The notes: generated from the sequence alone by a model not told the origin. DNA of 34,777 nt from Candidatus Heimdallarchaeota archaeon (GCA_021399345.1 JAAFKI010000091.1:1-34777); one strand, 5' to 3'; positions 15,681 to 23,813 are shown, numbered from the stretch's first letter. Numbers and translations are program-made.

Positions 15681-16510
15681 ATATCAAACGAAAAATGATG
15701 AAAGTAGGTTTTCTACAGTTCCAGCCAATTTTAAAAGATGTTGAGACAAATATTGATTCAATTTCTAAACTCATTGATGAAACAAGATCTTTTGATTTAT
15801 TGGTTATTCCGGAATTAGCCAATTCTGGGTATGTTTTTGTTGAGAAGAACGAACTTGCTAAAGTTTCTGAAGAAATTCCTTCAGGATATTTTGTTGAGAA
15901 ATTAACTGAATTGGCTAAACAAAAAAATGGGTATATAGTCTGTGGAGTCTGCGAAAAAAGTGGAAGTAAATACTTTAATTCTTCAGTATTGGTGGGTCCT
16001 GAAGGTTTTGTAGCTAAATATAGGAAGGTACATCTGTTTGATAGGGAAAAGCTGTTCTTTGAACCTGGAGATGGCCCTTTCAAATTGTATAATGTCCGGG
16101 GGATGAATCTAGGGATTTTAGTATGTTGGGACTGGATTTTTCCAGAGGCAACTAGAAGCCTTGCTCTCCAAGGTATGGATGTATTAGCTCATTCAACAAA
16201 TCTTGTTCTTTCCTTTTGTCAAACTGCAATGATTACAAGATCCATTGAAAATCAGATATTTACAATCACCTCTAATCGAATTGGAATTGAAACAAATGGA
16301 GAAATTAGCCTTCACTTTAAAGGTCATAGTCAAGTGACGACTCCAGATGCGAAAAGACTTGTACAAGCTAGTACTGATAAGGAAGAAGTACACTTTGTTG
16401 AAATAGATATCACAAAAGCAAGAAACAAGTGGCTAAGTGACAACAATCACATCTTCAAAGATAGAAGACCTGAGATGTATAACACTCTGGTTGAAAAAAA
16501 AGAGTTTTAA
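15677..16510 (+). CDS. Carbon-nitrogen hydrolase (nitrilase superfamily amidase)
   Basis: The protein has 277 residues. The Glu-Lys-Cys catalytic triad is complete: Glu46 in VIPELANSGY, Lys117 in KYRKVHLFDRE and Cys150 in GILVCWDWIFPE. The second Glu typical of the family (Glu127-131 region, LFFEPGDGPF) is also present. The fold is the alpha-beta-beta-alpha sandwich of amidases. The sequences YRKVHLFDREKLFFEPGD and VCWDWIFPEA resemble aliphatic amidase, N-carbamoyl-putrescine or omega-amidase relatives rather than true nitrilases. It would hydrolyse a small C-N amide in the cytosol. The start overlaps the HAD gene; MMKVGFLQF at codon 7 is a possible internal start that would match the usual family N-terminus better. 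Confidence 0.93.
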   Translation: MNIKRKMMKVGFLQFQPILKDVETNIDSISKLIDETRSFDLLVIPELANSGYVFVEKNELAKVSEEIPSGYFVEKLTELAKQKNGYIVCGVCEKSGSKYFNSSVLVGPEGFVAKYRKVHLFDREKLFFEPGDGPFKLYNVRGMNLGILVCWDWIFPEATRSLALQGMDVLAHSTNLVLSFCQTAMITRSIENQIFTITSNRIGIETNGEISLHFKGHSQVTTPDAKRLVQASTDKEEVHFVEIDITKARNKWLSDNNHIFKDRRPEMYNTLVEKKEF

Positions 16511-16538
16511 GCTATGAAAAACAGCTAGTAGTGAGCTT

Positions 16539-17441
16539 ATGAAAACTTCACAAACTAAAGGTAGTAAAAGAACATATGTACCTCATAAAGCTGCTGCTGA
16601 ATTCAAGCCAACATTTGATTGGACAGAAGCTGAAGCATTGAGTTTGTTTAATGATAGATTATTTACCTTTGAAGTTGATAAGATTCATTTTAAAGATTGT
16701 ATTAAAGGAATGAGGGATCTACCAACAGAAAGCGTTGACCTGATTATAGCAGATCCCCCCTTTGGTTTAAATTTCGGTAATATGGAACCGCTCTATAATA
16801 GAGACAGTAATTATGTTGCAGAAGGATACCAAGATATTCATATTGAGAACTATATGGATTTCACTGACAAATGGATAAGTGAACTACCTCGTCTTATGAA
16901 AGATGATGCGGGTGTTTGGATCTTTAGCGGCTGGACAAATCTTGTAGATATTTTAAATGCATTAAAAGATAATAATTTAACGCTGATTAACCATATTATC
17001 TGGAAATATCAATTTGGAGTTTTTACCAAAAGGAAATTTGTTACTAGCCATTATCATGTTCTATTTGCTGTTAAAAACGAAAAAAGTTATTTTTTCAATA
17101 AAGTTGAGCACTATCCTGAAGATGTTTGGAATTTCAAAAGAGAGTATGAAAGAGGAACAAGGAAGAACGCTACTAAACTCCCTCTAGAGGTTGTTTTAAG
17201 ATGTATAGATTTTGGAAGCAAACCTGGTGATTTGGTACTAGATCCGTTTATGGGGAATGGAACAACAGCTGTTGCTGCAAAAGGTTCTTTCAGACACTTC
17301 CTTGGTTTTGAAGTTAATCAAACTCTAAGTGATATAATTGAAAAAAGTATAAAGCAAACATCATTAGGGGAACTCTACATACCTTACAGTGAAAAACCCG
17401 ATGAATTGGTAAGAAAAGCTAGAAAGAAGTTTAGTAAATAA
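16539..17441 (+). CDS. Orphan DNA methyltransferase (N6-adenine/N4-cytosine, beta order)
   Basis: The protein has 300 residues. The catalytic motif IV DPPF lies at residues 72-75 (LIIADPPFGLNFG). The SAM-binding motif I comes later, as LDPFMGNGTTAVAAK (234-248). This IV-then-I order defines the beta group of amino methyltransferases, with the target-recognition part in between (about 80-215). DPPF fits adenine-N6 or cytosine-N4 methylation. No restriction endonuclease gene lies on either side: upstream is the nitrilase and downstream a tiny membrane protein. It is therefore an orphan that may mark DNA for regulation or replication timing, or protect against foreign restriction. The recognition sequence cannot be read from the protein. 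Confidence 0.92.
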   Translation: MKTSQTKGSKRTYVPHKAAAEFKPTFDWTEAEALSLFNDRLFTFEVDKIHFKDCIKGMRDLPTESVDLIIADPPFGLNFGNMEPLYNRDSNYVAEGYQDIHIENYMDFTDKWISELPRLMKDDAGVWIFSGWTNLVDILNALKDNNLTLINHIIWKYQFGVFTKRKFVTSHYHVLFAVKNEKSYFFNKVEHYPEDVWNFKREYERGTRKNATKLPLEVVLRCIDFGSKPGDLVLDPFMGNGTTAVAAKGSFRHFLGFEVNQTLSDIIEKSIKQTSLGELYIPYSEKPDELVRKARKKFSK

Positions 17442-17483
17442 CCTATTCTTAATTACTTCTTCCCATATCATTCTTTTTGATAT

Positions 17484-17642
17484 TTGAAACTTAACTTGAC
17501 CTTTGCTCTATATGCAGTTATCATACCATCATTTATTCTGGCAACTTTGTTCTGGATTTTTACAAATCTAAGACATGCAGCGGATACGACTGATGAAGAT
17601 GTAATAAATAATTCAGAAAATCTAAAGGAAGAAGATGAATAA
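17484..17642 (+). CDS. Tiny single-pass membrane protein with acidic tail
   Basis: A 52-codon frame runs from TTG 17484 (48 codons if TTG 17496) to TAA 17640-17642. After MKLN it has one hydrophobic helix (FALYAVIIPSFILATLFWIF), then TNLRHAADTTDED and an acidic end (NLKEEDE). The TM helix plus charged tail looks like selected coding sequence rather than chance, and the overlapping minus-strand frame is low-complexity. A TATA-like TTCTTAATTA at 17447-17456 would start transcription a few bases before TTG 17484. The absence of an ATG is a weakness. The function is unknown. The remaining 150 bases up to 17792 hold T-tracts and the next promoter. Confidence 0.45.
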   Translation: MKLNLTFALYAVIIPSFILATLFWIFTNLRHAADTTDEDVINNSENLKEEDE

Positions 17643-17761
17643 ATTTTCATCTTTATTTTAGTTGTCTTGCTATTCAAGAAATTCTTAGAAAGGTTATAAT
17701 ATGCTTTAAGTGATAGATCAACTGTTTTCAATCCTATCATTTTACTTTGTTAAAAGGTAAA

Positions 17762-17770
17762 GTTAAAATT
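17762..17770 (+). promoter_or_regulatory. TATA box for the sirtuin gene
   Basis: GTTAAAATT is centred 27 bases before the GTG at 17793, supporting GTG as a leaderless start. Confidence 0.5.
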
Positions 17771-17792
17771 CTATTCTTTTTTTCTATTCAAG

Positions 17793-18548
17793 GTGAAAAA
17801 AATCCCATTTACGGAAAAAGATGTCAATGACATTGTCCAAATAATCAATGAATCTAAATACGTAGTAGCTTTTACTGGTGCTGGAATAAGTACTGAATCT
17901 GGTTTAGCTGATTTCAGAGGTAAAGATGGTATCTGGACAAGAAAAGAAAAGGGACTACCACCTAAAAGAGGAAAACATTTTGATGAAGTTAAACCGAATG
18001 CTGGACATCTTGCTCTAGTTGCTTTGCAGGAAATGGGAGTGCTCAGATTCTTAATTTCTCAAAATGTAGATAATCTTCATATTAAATCTGGCATTAAACC
18101 TGAATTGATAGCCGAACTTCACGGGAACTATATGTTTATGAAATGTATAGAATGTGATACTCGATATAAGCGGGAAGAAGTTGGTTGGGATCGAGAAATT
18201 CATGGAAGAGGTTTTAGAGCAGAGAAACAACTTGATCATCAACCAGTATGTCCAAATTGCAATGGTAGAATAATTTCTTCTGTTATTAACTTTAATGATC
18301 CCATGCCTGAAAAAGAAATGGTAATATCAAAGAAACACACTCTGAAGTGTGATTTAATGTTGGTTGTAGGATCAAGTTTATCAGTTTTTCCAGCTGCTGG
18401 GTTGCCTAGAAAAGCACAAAAGAATGGAGTCAAGTTAATTATTATTAATATAGACCCAACACCTTTGGATGAAAAAGCTGATATCAAGCTTGAGGTTAGT
18501 GCTGGTGAAATTTTATCAGAAGTAGTAGCAAAACTAATAGAAAACTAG
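17793..18548 (+). CDS. sir2: Sir2-family NAD-dependent protein deacylase, SIRT6/7-like
   Basis: The protein has 251 residues and starts with GTG. NAD-binding GAGIS is at 29-33, followed by GLADFRGKDGIW. QNVD at 90-93 and the catalytic His110 (ELHGN) are intact. A four-Cys zinc site is Cys118/121 and Cys153/156. GSSLSVFPAAGL follows. FRGKDGIWTRKEKGLPPK, the segment LRFLISQNVDNLHIKSG and VINFNDPMPE closely parallel the SIRT6 arrangement (FRGP-GVWT-EERGL-PK, LRFLVSQNVDGLHVRSG, DWEDSLPD). This places it near class IV rather than bacterial CobB-like classes; this is my comparison from memory. It would remove acetyl or longer acyl groups from lysines (for example chromatin proteins or metabolic enzymes), using NAD. 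Confidence 0.93.
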   Translation: MKKIPFTEKDVNDIVQIINESKYVVAFTGAGISTESGLADFRGKDGIWTRKEKGLPPKRGKHFDEVKPNAGHLALVALQEMGVLRFLISQNVDNLHIKSGIKPELIAELHGNYMFMKCIECDTRYKREEVGWDREIHGRGFRAEKQLDHQPVCPNCNGRIISSVINFNDPMPEKEMVISKKHTLKCDLMLVVGSSLSVFPAAGLPRKAQKNGVKLIIINIDPTPLDEKADIKLEVSAGEILSEVVAKLIEN

Positions 18549-18575
18549 CAATATAGAACTATTAAGACTGATTAA

Positions 18576-18585
18576 TTTTTTAAAC
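18576..18585 (+). promoter_or_regulatory. TATA box for the PGAP2IP-like gene
   Basis: TTTTTTAAAC is centred about 27 bases before ATG 18608, the leaderless spacing seen for neighbours. Confidence 0.45.
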
Positions 18586-18607
18586 TAGCTAAAAGAAGTA
18601 AATCTTT

Positions 18608-20626
18608 ATGACAAATATTAGAGATACTATCAAGAAATTCTATTCCGAGTTAATAATGTTTGCAATTTTGTTCTTATTCTTCTTTCAAGCGCTTTCTGAT
18701 TTACTTGAAACAATTTATGGTTTTGCTCTCTTAAACCAAGAACCTGATGAAAACATTCTTGGATTGGTGTTTCTTGTTACTCCTGTTGTGCTTTTATTCT
18801 TCCGTAAAAGGCTTTCAGATATGATTTTAGTTATACTTGGAGAACTGATGATTTTATCAAGATTACTAGATCCCTTACTAAAAAGACAAGGAATATTAGT
18901 TACTTCAGGTTTAGCAGTTGGATGTTTCTTAGTTTTCTTTCCAATTTATTTAACAAGGATGAAAAATGAAGAGAAAAGAACGAGTACCACTCTCGGATTA
19001 TCGCTAGCAATTGCTGTTACACTATCCATTTTGCTTAGATCTTTAAATTCCTCTATTGACATCTCGATGTATAGCTGGTATCAAGTGATTGGCTGGATTT
19101 TCGGCATTATTGCAGGAATTATGCTATTTGGGATGAAATTCAAAAGTGAAGGACAGAAGGAAACTCAAGAAGAAATAAAAGAGTCTTCAAAAGGAAGCGG
19201 TTTTGGTAAAATCCTTGCACTGACTTCTGGACTTGTGAGCGTTTTCATCATTATTTGGTTTACTTTTGCAAGTCCTACGGTCATTTCTAGATGGACCGAG
19301 GGGAATTATATTGGAATAACTCTAGGCATTCTCGGAGTCTTATCTTTGTTTGTAATAGGACAAATGCTTAAACCAGATCTGTTAAGCAAATTGAGAACAT
19401 GGATGCTTTGGGTTTGGAATGGTGTATTCGCTATGTCTCTTTTCCTAACGGTTCTTGTTCATCAACTGAGCTTTCCTGATGAATCAGCTTTATATCCTAT
19501 AGTTGCTCCACAAACTGCTTGGTACCATCATATACCACTAGCTATAATGATTCTTCTATCACCAATAATCTATGTTGATTTTATGCTCCTAACAAGAGAA
19601 ATAATCAAGATAAAACCCTCCACTAGAAAAATGGGTGGTAGTTTCGCATTAGCTGGTAGTCTCTATATCATTGTAATGATCTTTGTTCAAATATTACCCA
19701 ATATTTGGGGTTACCTTGAACCGATAAGTACAGGATTTAGAGATAAGTATTGGCTAGCTTTCTTCTTACCCGGGCTAGTATTGACTTTATCCATATTACT
19801 AGTTAAGAAAAGTTCGTTTGATTTAGGTAAACTATATACAAATAAAAGAAGAAATATAAGCGTAATAGTACTGCTCAGTACAATTTTCCTAGGAACATTA
19901 GTAGGTACTCTTGTAACTAAACCTTATCCAAACTATACACCAGATGGAGAGCTGGTTATAATGACATTCAATATTCAACAAGGAAGAAATGTTTCAGGAG
20001 ATAGGAATTTTGATGGCCAAATTGCGCTAATAAAACAAGTTGATCCTGATATACTTGGATTAATAGAATGTGACCCTACAAGAATTTCTGGAGGAAATCT
20101 AGATGTCGTTAGGTATTTCGCAGAAAAACTAAATATGTATTCATATTATGGTCCAAATACTGTTACTAACACGTATGGCTGTGCAATTCTTTCTAAATTC
20201 CCCATATCAAATGCAATGTCATTCTTCATGTTCAGTGATGAAGAACAAATAGGTTCAGCTCAAGCTGAAGTAACTTTAGATTCAATCATTTACAATGTTT
20301 TTGTTAATCATCCCTCTGGCGATGCAACAAGTACAACAATTCTCCAACAAGAAGAAATGTTGACAAGAGTAAATGGATTAAGCAACGTTATTTTTATGGG
20401 TGATTTTAATTTCAGAAAAGATTCTGTACAATATAGCTTAACTACAGCAGTACTCAATGACAGCTGGTATCTTAAATGGCCTTCTGGATTGGATGATAAT
20501 TCATTCAATAGTTCAGATAGAATTGACCATATTTTTGTTAGCTCAGGAACAACTGTTTTAGATGCGAGATATATCTTAACAGAACAATCTGACCATCCTG
20601 CATATTGGATTAGAATCTCACTCTAA
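18608..20626 (+). CDS. Multi-TM protein with C-terminal EEP domain, PGAP2IP/CWH43-C-like
   Basis: The protein has 672 residues. About 10-12 TM helices fill residues 15-435. From residue 452 an endonuclease/exonuclease/phosphatase (EEP) domain follows: MTFNIQQGRN (Asn455), LGLIECD (Glu488), MGDFNF (Asp599, Asn601), DRIDHIF (Asp640, His641) and SDHPA (Asp662, His663). These are the metal and catalytic positions of the fold. The phrases NIQQG, DVVRYFAEKLNMYSYYGP, GDFNFRKDSVQYSLTTAVLND and KWPSG match the C-terminal part of eukaryotic PGAP2-interacting protein/CWH43, which acts in GPI-anchor lipid remodelling, and its prokaryotic relatives. The catalytic domain sits outside if the TM count is even. 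An activity on a membrane lipid or glycolipid phosphodiester is inferred. Transcribed alone. Confidence 0.85.
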   Translation: MTNIRDTIKKFYSELIMFAILFLFFFQALSDLLETIYGFALLNQEPDENILGLVFLVTPVVLLFFRKRLSDMILVILGELMILSRLLDPLLKRQGILVTSGLAVGCFLVFFPIYLTRMKNEEKRTSTTLGLSLAIAVTLSILLRSLNSSIDISMYSWYQVIGWIFGIIAGIMLFGMKFKSEGQKETQEEIKESSKGSGFGKILALTSGLVSVFIIIWFTFASPTVISRWTEGNYIGITLGILGVLSLFVIGQMLKPDLLSKLRTWMLWVWNGVFAMSLFLTVLVHQLSFPDESALYPIVAPQTAWYHHIPLAIMILLSPIIYVDFMLLTREIIKIKPSTRKMGGSFALAGSLYIIVMIFVQILPNIWGYLEPISTGFRDKYWLAFFLPGLVLTLSILLVKKSSFDLGKLYTNKRRNISVIVLLSTIFLGTLVGTLVTKPYPNYTPDGELVIMTFNIQQGRNVSGDRNFDGQIALIKQVDPDILGLIECDPTRISGGNLDVVRYFAEKLNMYSYYGPNTVTNTYGCAILSKFPISNAMSFFMFSDEEQIGSAQAEVTLDSIIYNVFVNHPSGDATSTTILQQEEMLTRVNGLSNVIFMGDFNFRKDSVQYSLTTAVLNDSWYLKWPSGLDDNSFNSSDRIDHIFVSSGTTVLDARYILTEQSDHPAYWIRISL

Positions 20627-20652
20627 TCATCTTCTTCCTTCTTTTTTCTTTT
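20627..20652 (+). terminator. T-rich terminator after the PGAP2IP-like gene
   Basis: A continuous pyrimidine tract with TTCTTTTTTCTTTT begins right after the TAA at 20626. Confidence 0.5.
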
Positions 20653-20660
20653 ACTAGGAA

Positions 20661-20673
20661 TATATAAATAATA
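20661..20673 (+). promoter_or_regulatory. TATA box for the secreted SGNH-like gene
   Basis: TATATAAATAATA is the strongest TATA match in the window. Its centre lies about 37 bases before ATG 20704, leaving a leader of about 12 bases; the in-frame TTG 20692 would be leaderless. Confidence 0.6.
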
Positions 20674-20703
20674 TAGTGAGCTGTTTACTTCTTGGGGTTC
20701 AAA

Positions 20704-21669
20704 ATGAAATCCAAGTCTAAAAGTAGAAGTTTTATTGTTATAATTTTAATAACTACTATTTTCTTATTATCATCATTTTCAAGCATTAATGGATATGATT
20801 TATCTGCACCTATTATAGCTGATCATTCAATTGCGAACATGGTTAGGTTAGATGAAATGCCTGATTCAGCAATTATTACCGCTAAAAACACTTTGCATAT
20901 AGCTTATCAACATACAAGTCATGGATCTCAGATAATAGATGGGATGAATGCATTACCAGCATTCAAAGAAAGTAATGGTGGAACAACAGATCTTTATGAT
21001 TATAATAGTTCATTTCTTCACGATGGAGCAATGTCTTCAGTTCCAGATGTGGGGTATCCTGGATGGGATAATGCAACTAGAGATTACTTAGATAATCCTG
21101 CTAATAGTGATTGTAATGTGATAATGTGGAGCTGGTGTGGACAAGCTAGTTCTCAAACAGAACAGACCATGATAGATCATTATTTAGATCCAATGAATCA
21201 ATTGGAAATAGAGTATCCTGATGTAATGTTTGTCTACATGACTGGTCATACTGATGGTACAGGATTAGATGGAAATTTACATCTAAGAAATGAGCAAATT
21301 AGAGATTTTTGTATCTCAAATAATAAGATTCTTTTTGATTTTGCTGATATTGAATCTTATGATCCTGATTGTAATTATTTTGGAGATAAAAATGTTAATG
21401 ACAATTGTGATTGGAATAATGGCACCCATTCCGGAAACTGGGCTTTAGATTGGCAAGCAACTCATACAGAAGGTGTTGATTGGTTTAGTTGTAATTGTGC
21501 TCATAGTCAGGCACTGAATGGAAATATGAAGGCTTATGCAATCTGGTGGTTATGGGCAAAATTAGCTGGTTGGGAGTTCACAGTTTCAGAAAGTTTTGTA
21601 GCTCTTCCAATAATTTTTCTCACAGTTTGTTCATTTTCCATAGTAATTGTCTCTAGAAGAAGGAGATAA
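20704..21669 (+). CDS. Secreted SGNH/GDSL-like protein with C-terminal membrane anchor
   Basis: I start at ATG 20704 (321 residues), which gives a clean signal peptide (KSKSRSFIVIILITTIFLLSSFSSING); TTG 20692 adds four residues. The mature part contains YQHTSHGSQIIDGM, VIMWSWCGQASS, FVYMTGHTDGTG with GNLHLRNEQIRDFC, and KILFDFADIESYDPD. A block-like order of an N-terminal Ser region, a Gly/Asn middle and a final Asp/His region recalls SGNH hydrolases, but I cannot fix the triad with certainty. About seven cysteines in the mature part suggest disulphides. A C-terminal TM (VALPIIFLTVCSFSIVIV) with RRRR tail anchors it. It may be an extracellular esterase or carbohydrate-active protein. Confidence 0.7.
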   Translation: MKSKSKSRSFIVIILITTIFLLSSFSSINGYDLSAPIIADHSIANMVRLDEMPDSAIITAKNTLHIAYQHTSHGSQIIDGMNALPAFKESNGGTTDLYDYNSSFLHDGAMSSVPDVGYPGWDNATRDYLDNPANSDCNVIMWSWCGQASSQTEQTMIDHYLDPMNQLEIEYPDVMFVYMTGHTDGTGLDGNLHLRNEQIRDFCISNNKILFDFADIESYDPDCNYFGDKNVNDNCDWNNGTHSGNWALDWQATHTEGVDWFSCNCAHSQALNGNMKAYAIWWLWAKLAGWEFTVSESFVALPIIFLTVCSFSIVIVSRRRR

Positions 21670-21670
21670 G

Positions 21671-21703
21671 CTTTTTTCTACTCAAACCATCAATCTTTTT
21701 TAT
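21671..21703 (+). terminator. T-rich terminator after the SGNH-like gene
   Basis: CTTTTTTCTA at 21671 and AATCTTTTTTATT ending near 21704 follow the stop codon in the gap before a convergent gene. Confidence 0.45.
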
Positions 21704-21759
21704 TCTAGTTAATTTAGGTTAGAAAAATTGTTTCTAGTTAAGGATTTGAATTAGAAAGA

Positions 21760-22116
21760 TTAGTATTCTTCCCCAATATCATCAGTAATTTTGTCATTTT
21801 CATAATCTTCAATATCTAGATGATTAACACCCAATTTCCTCATTGCTTGAATAAGTTCTGCTTCAGTTAGATCTTCAGCTGGTCTACCATAATAGTCTTC
21901 AATACGAGCTACATCCTCTTGATGAAACTTGTAATTATGTCTGCTATTTGCAAGAGCAAAAATTATCATAGAGCCAAAAATGAATCTTCTTGATTTTCTA
22001 ATCATTCTTCTTTGTCGTCGAAATATTCTTCTTTGACGTCGAACCATCCCTCTTCTAAGTGGTCTTCTCAATGGACCCCTTAATGGTCTACGCATAGGTC
22101 TTCTTCTTCGAGCCAT
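21760..22116 (-). CDS. Small Arg-rich membrane protein with SHOCT-like C-terminal helix pair
   Basis: The protein has 118 residues in three parts. The first 44 residues are extremely basic, with repeated RRPLRR and RRQRR units (MARRRRPMRRPLRG onwards). A short hydrophobic segment (FIFGSMIIFALANS, about 46-59) follows. The C-terminal acidic part, FHQEDVARIEDYYGRPAEDLTEAELIQAMRKLGV, then ends in DDIGEEY. The motif LTEAELIQAMRKLG is the amphipathic helix found in many short bacterial and archaeal proteins of SHOCT-like type. The basic face may bind acidic lipids, RNA or DNA next to the membrane. The function is unknown. A TATA-like ATATAAG (about 22147-22156, minus) lies upstream. Confidence 0.75.
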   Translation of the reverse strand: MARRRRPMRRPLRGPLRRPLRRGMVRRQRRIFRRQRRMIRKSRRFIFGSMIIFALANSRHNYKFHQEDVARIEDYYGRPAEDLTEAELIQAMRKLGVNHLDIEDYENDKITDDIGEEY

Positions 22117-22190
22117 AGTATTTTCACAAAGAAAGATAGCAATTTCTTATATAAAAACACTGGGAAATCAAAATCATATTTAGTTGGAAA

Positions 22191-22201
22191 TTTATTTAAT
22201 A
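22191..22201 (+). promoter_or_regulatory. TATA box for the GH20 gene
   Basis: TTTATTTAATA is centred 28 bases before ATG 22224, consistent with a leaderless start. Confidence 0.45.
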
Positions 22202-22223
22202 CTCCCAACAAAACTTTTTATGA

Positions 22224-23813
22224 ATGATTCAATATGATAATTTGATGATTCCAATACCTGCAAATCTGAAACTCAAAGATGGTAAATTTGTTCTCAGCAA
22301 AAATACCAAAATTCACTCAACTAAATCAGTTGCGAATCTAAAAAACTATTTCATATCATATTTCTCAGAGAATTTTGGAGTAACAATAGAATCATCCAAA
22401 GAGTATTTAATAGAGAATTCAATAAACCTTAAGCTTGATGACTCTCTCTCTAAGCTAGGATTAGAAGGATATGAACTCATAATAACTGATAAACACATAG
22501 ATGTTCGTTCATCTGGAGAAGCAGGTATTTTTTATGGAATTCAAACAATAAAACAATTGCTACCTCGAGATGGGGATAAATCTGCTTTAAATCAAGAATA
22601 TAATGGGGCAATTCCATGTTTAATCATCGAGGATTTTCCGCGCTTTAATTGGCGAGGTTTCATGTTTGATGTTGGAAGACATTTTCACAGCTTAGACACA
22701 ATTAAACGGGTCTTAGATTTAATTTCCCTTTTGAAAATGAATGTGTTTCATTGGCATTTAACAGAAGATCAAGGATGGAGAATTGAAATCAAGAAATACC
22801 CCCAACTTACAGAAATAGGTTCAAAAAGAAAAGATTCAAAAGTTGGTGGTTGGACAAGTAAGAAATACCGTGGAAAACCACATGAAGGATTCTATTCTCA
22901 AGAACAAGTTAAAGAGATAGTTCAATACGCAAAAGAGAGATTCATAACAATTGTTCCAGAAATAGAAATGCCTGGCCATTCTTCAGCTGCAATCGCTTCC
23001 TATCCTGAAGTAAGTTGCAAAAACAAGAATATTGATGTACCAATAAAGTTTGGAATTTTTTCAGATGTGTTTTGTCCAGGAAAAGAGATTACATTTGAGT
23101 TTTTAATAAATATTCTAGATGAAATACTAGATTTGTTTCCTTCAGAGATTATACACATCGGCGGAGATGAGGTTCCAAAGAAAAACTGGAAGAGTTGTAT
23201 CGATTGTAAAAGGCGAATGGAAGAAGAAGGTTTGGAAAAGCACAAAGAGCTACATTCCTATTTTACAGAAAGAATAAGTGATTATCTAAAATCTAGAGGA
23301 AGGAGAACAATTGGGTGGAATGAGATTTTGGATGAAAAAACAGATGTTGGTGTAATCGGACAATTTTGGGCTCCAACAGGTAAGAAACAAGTACTTAAAC
23401 ATATCAGAAAAGGTGGAGAAATTGTTGTCTCGAGTTTCTTTCATTATTATCTCGATTATAATTACTTCGTAACACCTCTTAGAAAAACATACAACTTTGA
23501 TCCTATTCCTAAAGGATTGAAAAAGGAGCATTATGATCGAATTATGGGGGTGGAAGCACCTATCTGGACCGAGTGGGTTCCTAATACAGATAGACTCTAT
23601 TGGCAGGTTTTTCCAAGACTAGCAGCCGTAGCTGAAACAGCTTGGACTTTAGATCAGAATAAGAATTATCGCTCTTTTGTCAATAGATTAGGTAAATTCA
23701 ATCAAATTCTAGATTCTATGGATGTCAAATATGCTTCACTAGATGAAGTAAACCCAAAAAGTGTAAAGCGGTTCATTAACCTCAGAAGAGCTCTTAAGTG
23801 GCCTGAAGTTTAG
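22224..23813 (+). CDS. Glycoside hydrolase family 20 beta-N-acetylhexosaminidase
   Basis: The protein has 529 residues. An N-terminal GH20b-type alpha/beta domain (about 1-138) precedes the TIM barrel. The barrel starts with PRFNWRGFMFDVGRHF, where Arg144 binds the non-reducing sugar. NVFHWHLTEDQGWRIEI and VPEIEMPGHSSAA are family signatures. The catalytic Asp315-Glu316 pair lies in HIGGDEVP, in which the Asp positions the substrate acetamido group for substrate-assisted hydrolysis. It removes terminal GlcNAc or GalNAc from glycans, chitin oligomers or glycopeptides. No signal peptide is visible, so it acts on imported oligosaccharides or on the cell's own glycans. It pairs in function with the glycosylasparaginase-like enzyme at 5221, though not in an operon. 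The stop overlaps that of the convergent DinB gene. Confidence 0.96.
   Translation: MIQYDNLMIPIPANLKLKDGKFVLSKNTKIHSTKSVANLKNYFISYFSENFGVTIESSKEYLIENSINLKLDDSLSKLGLEGYELIITDKHIDVRSSGEAGIFYGIQTIKQLLPRDGDKSALNQEYNGAIPCLIIEDFPRFNWRGFMFDVGRHFHSLDTIKRVLDLISLLKMNVFHWHLTEDQGWRIEIKKYPQLTEIGSKRKDSKVGGWTSKKYRGKPHEGFYSQEQVKEIVQYAKERFITIVPEIEMPGHSSAAIASYPEVSCKNKNIDVPIKFGIFSDVFCPGKEITFEFLINILDEILDLFPSEIIHIGGDEVPKKNWKSCIDCKRRMEEEGLEKHKELHSYFTERISDYLKSRGRRTIGWNEILDEKTDVGVIGQFWAPTGKKQVLKHIRKGGEIVVSSFFHYYLDYNYFVTPLRKTYNFDPIPKGLKKEHYDRIMGVEAPIWTEWVPNTDRLYWQVFPRLAAVAETAWTLDQNKNYRSFVNRLGKFNQILDSMDVKYASLDEVNPKSVKRFINLRRALKWPEV

Noticed and set aside
17468..17740. 90-residue reading frame on the minus strand after the methyltransferase
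   Set aside because: Low-complexity Ser/Lys-rich translation without domain features. The plus-strand frame in the same place has a coherent TM helix and acidic tail and is preferred.
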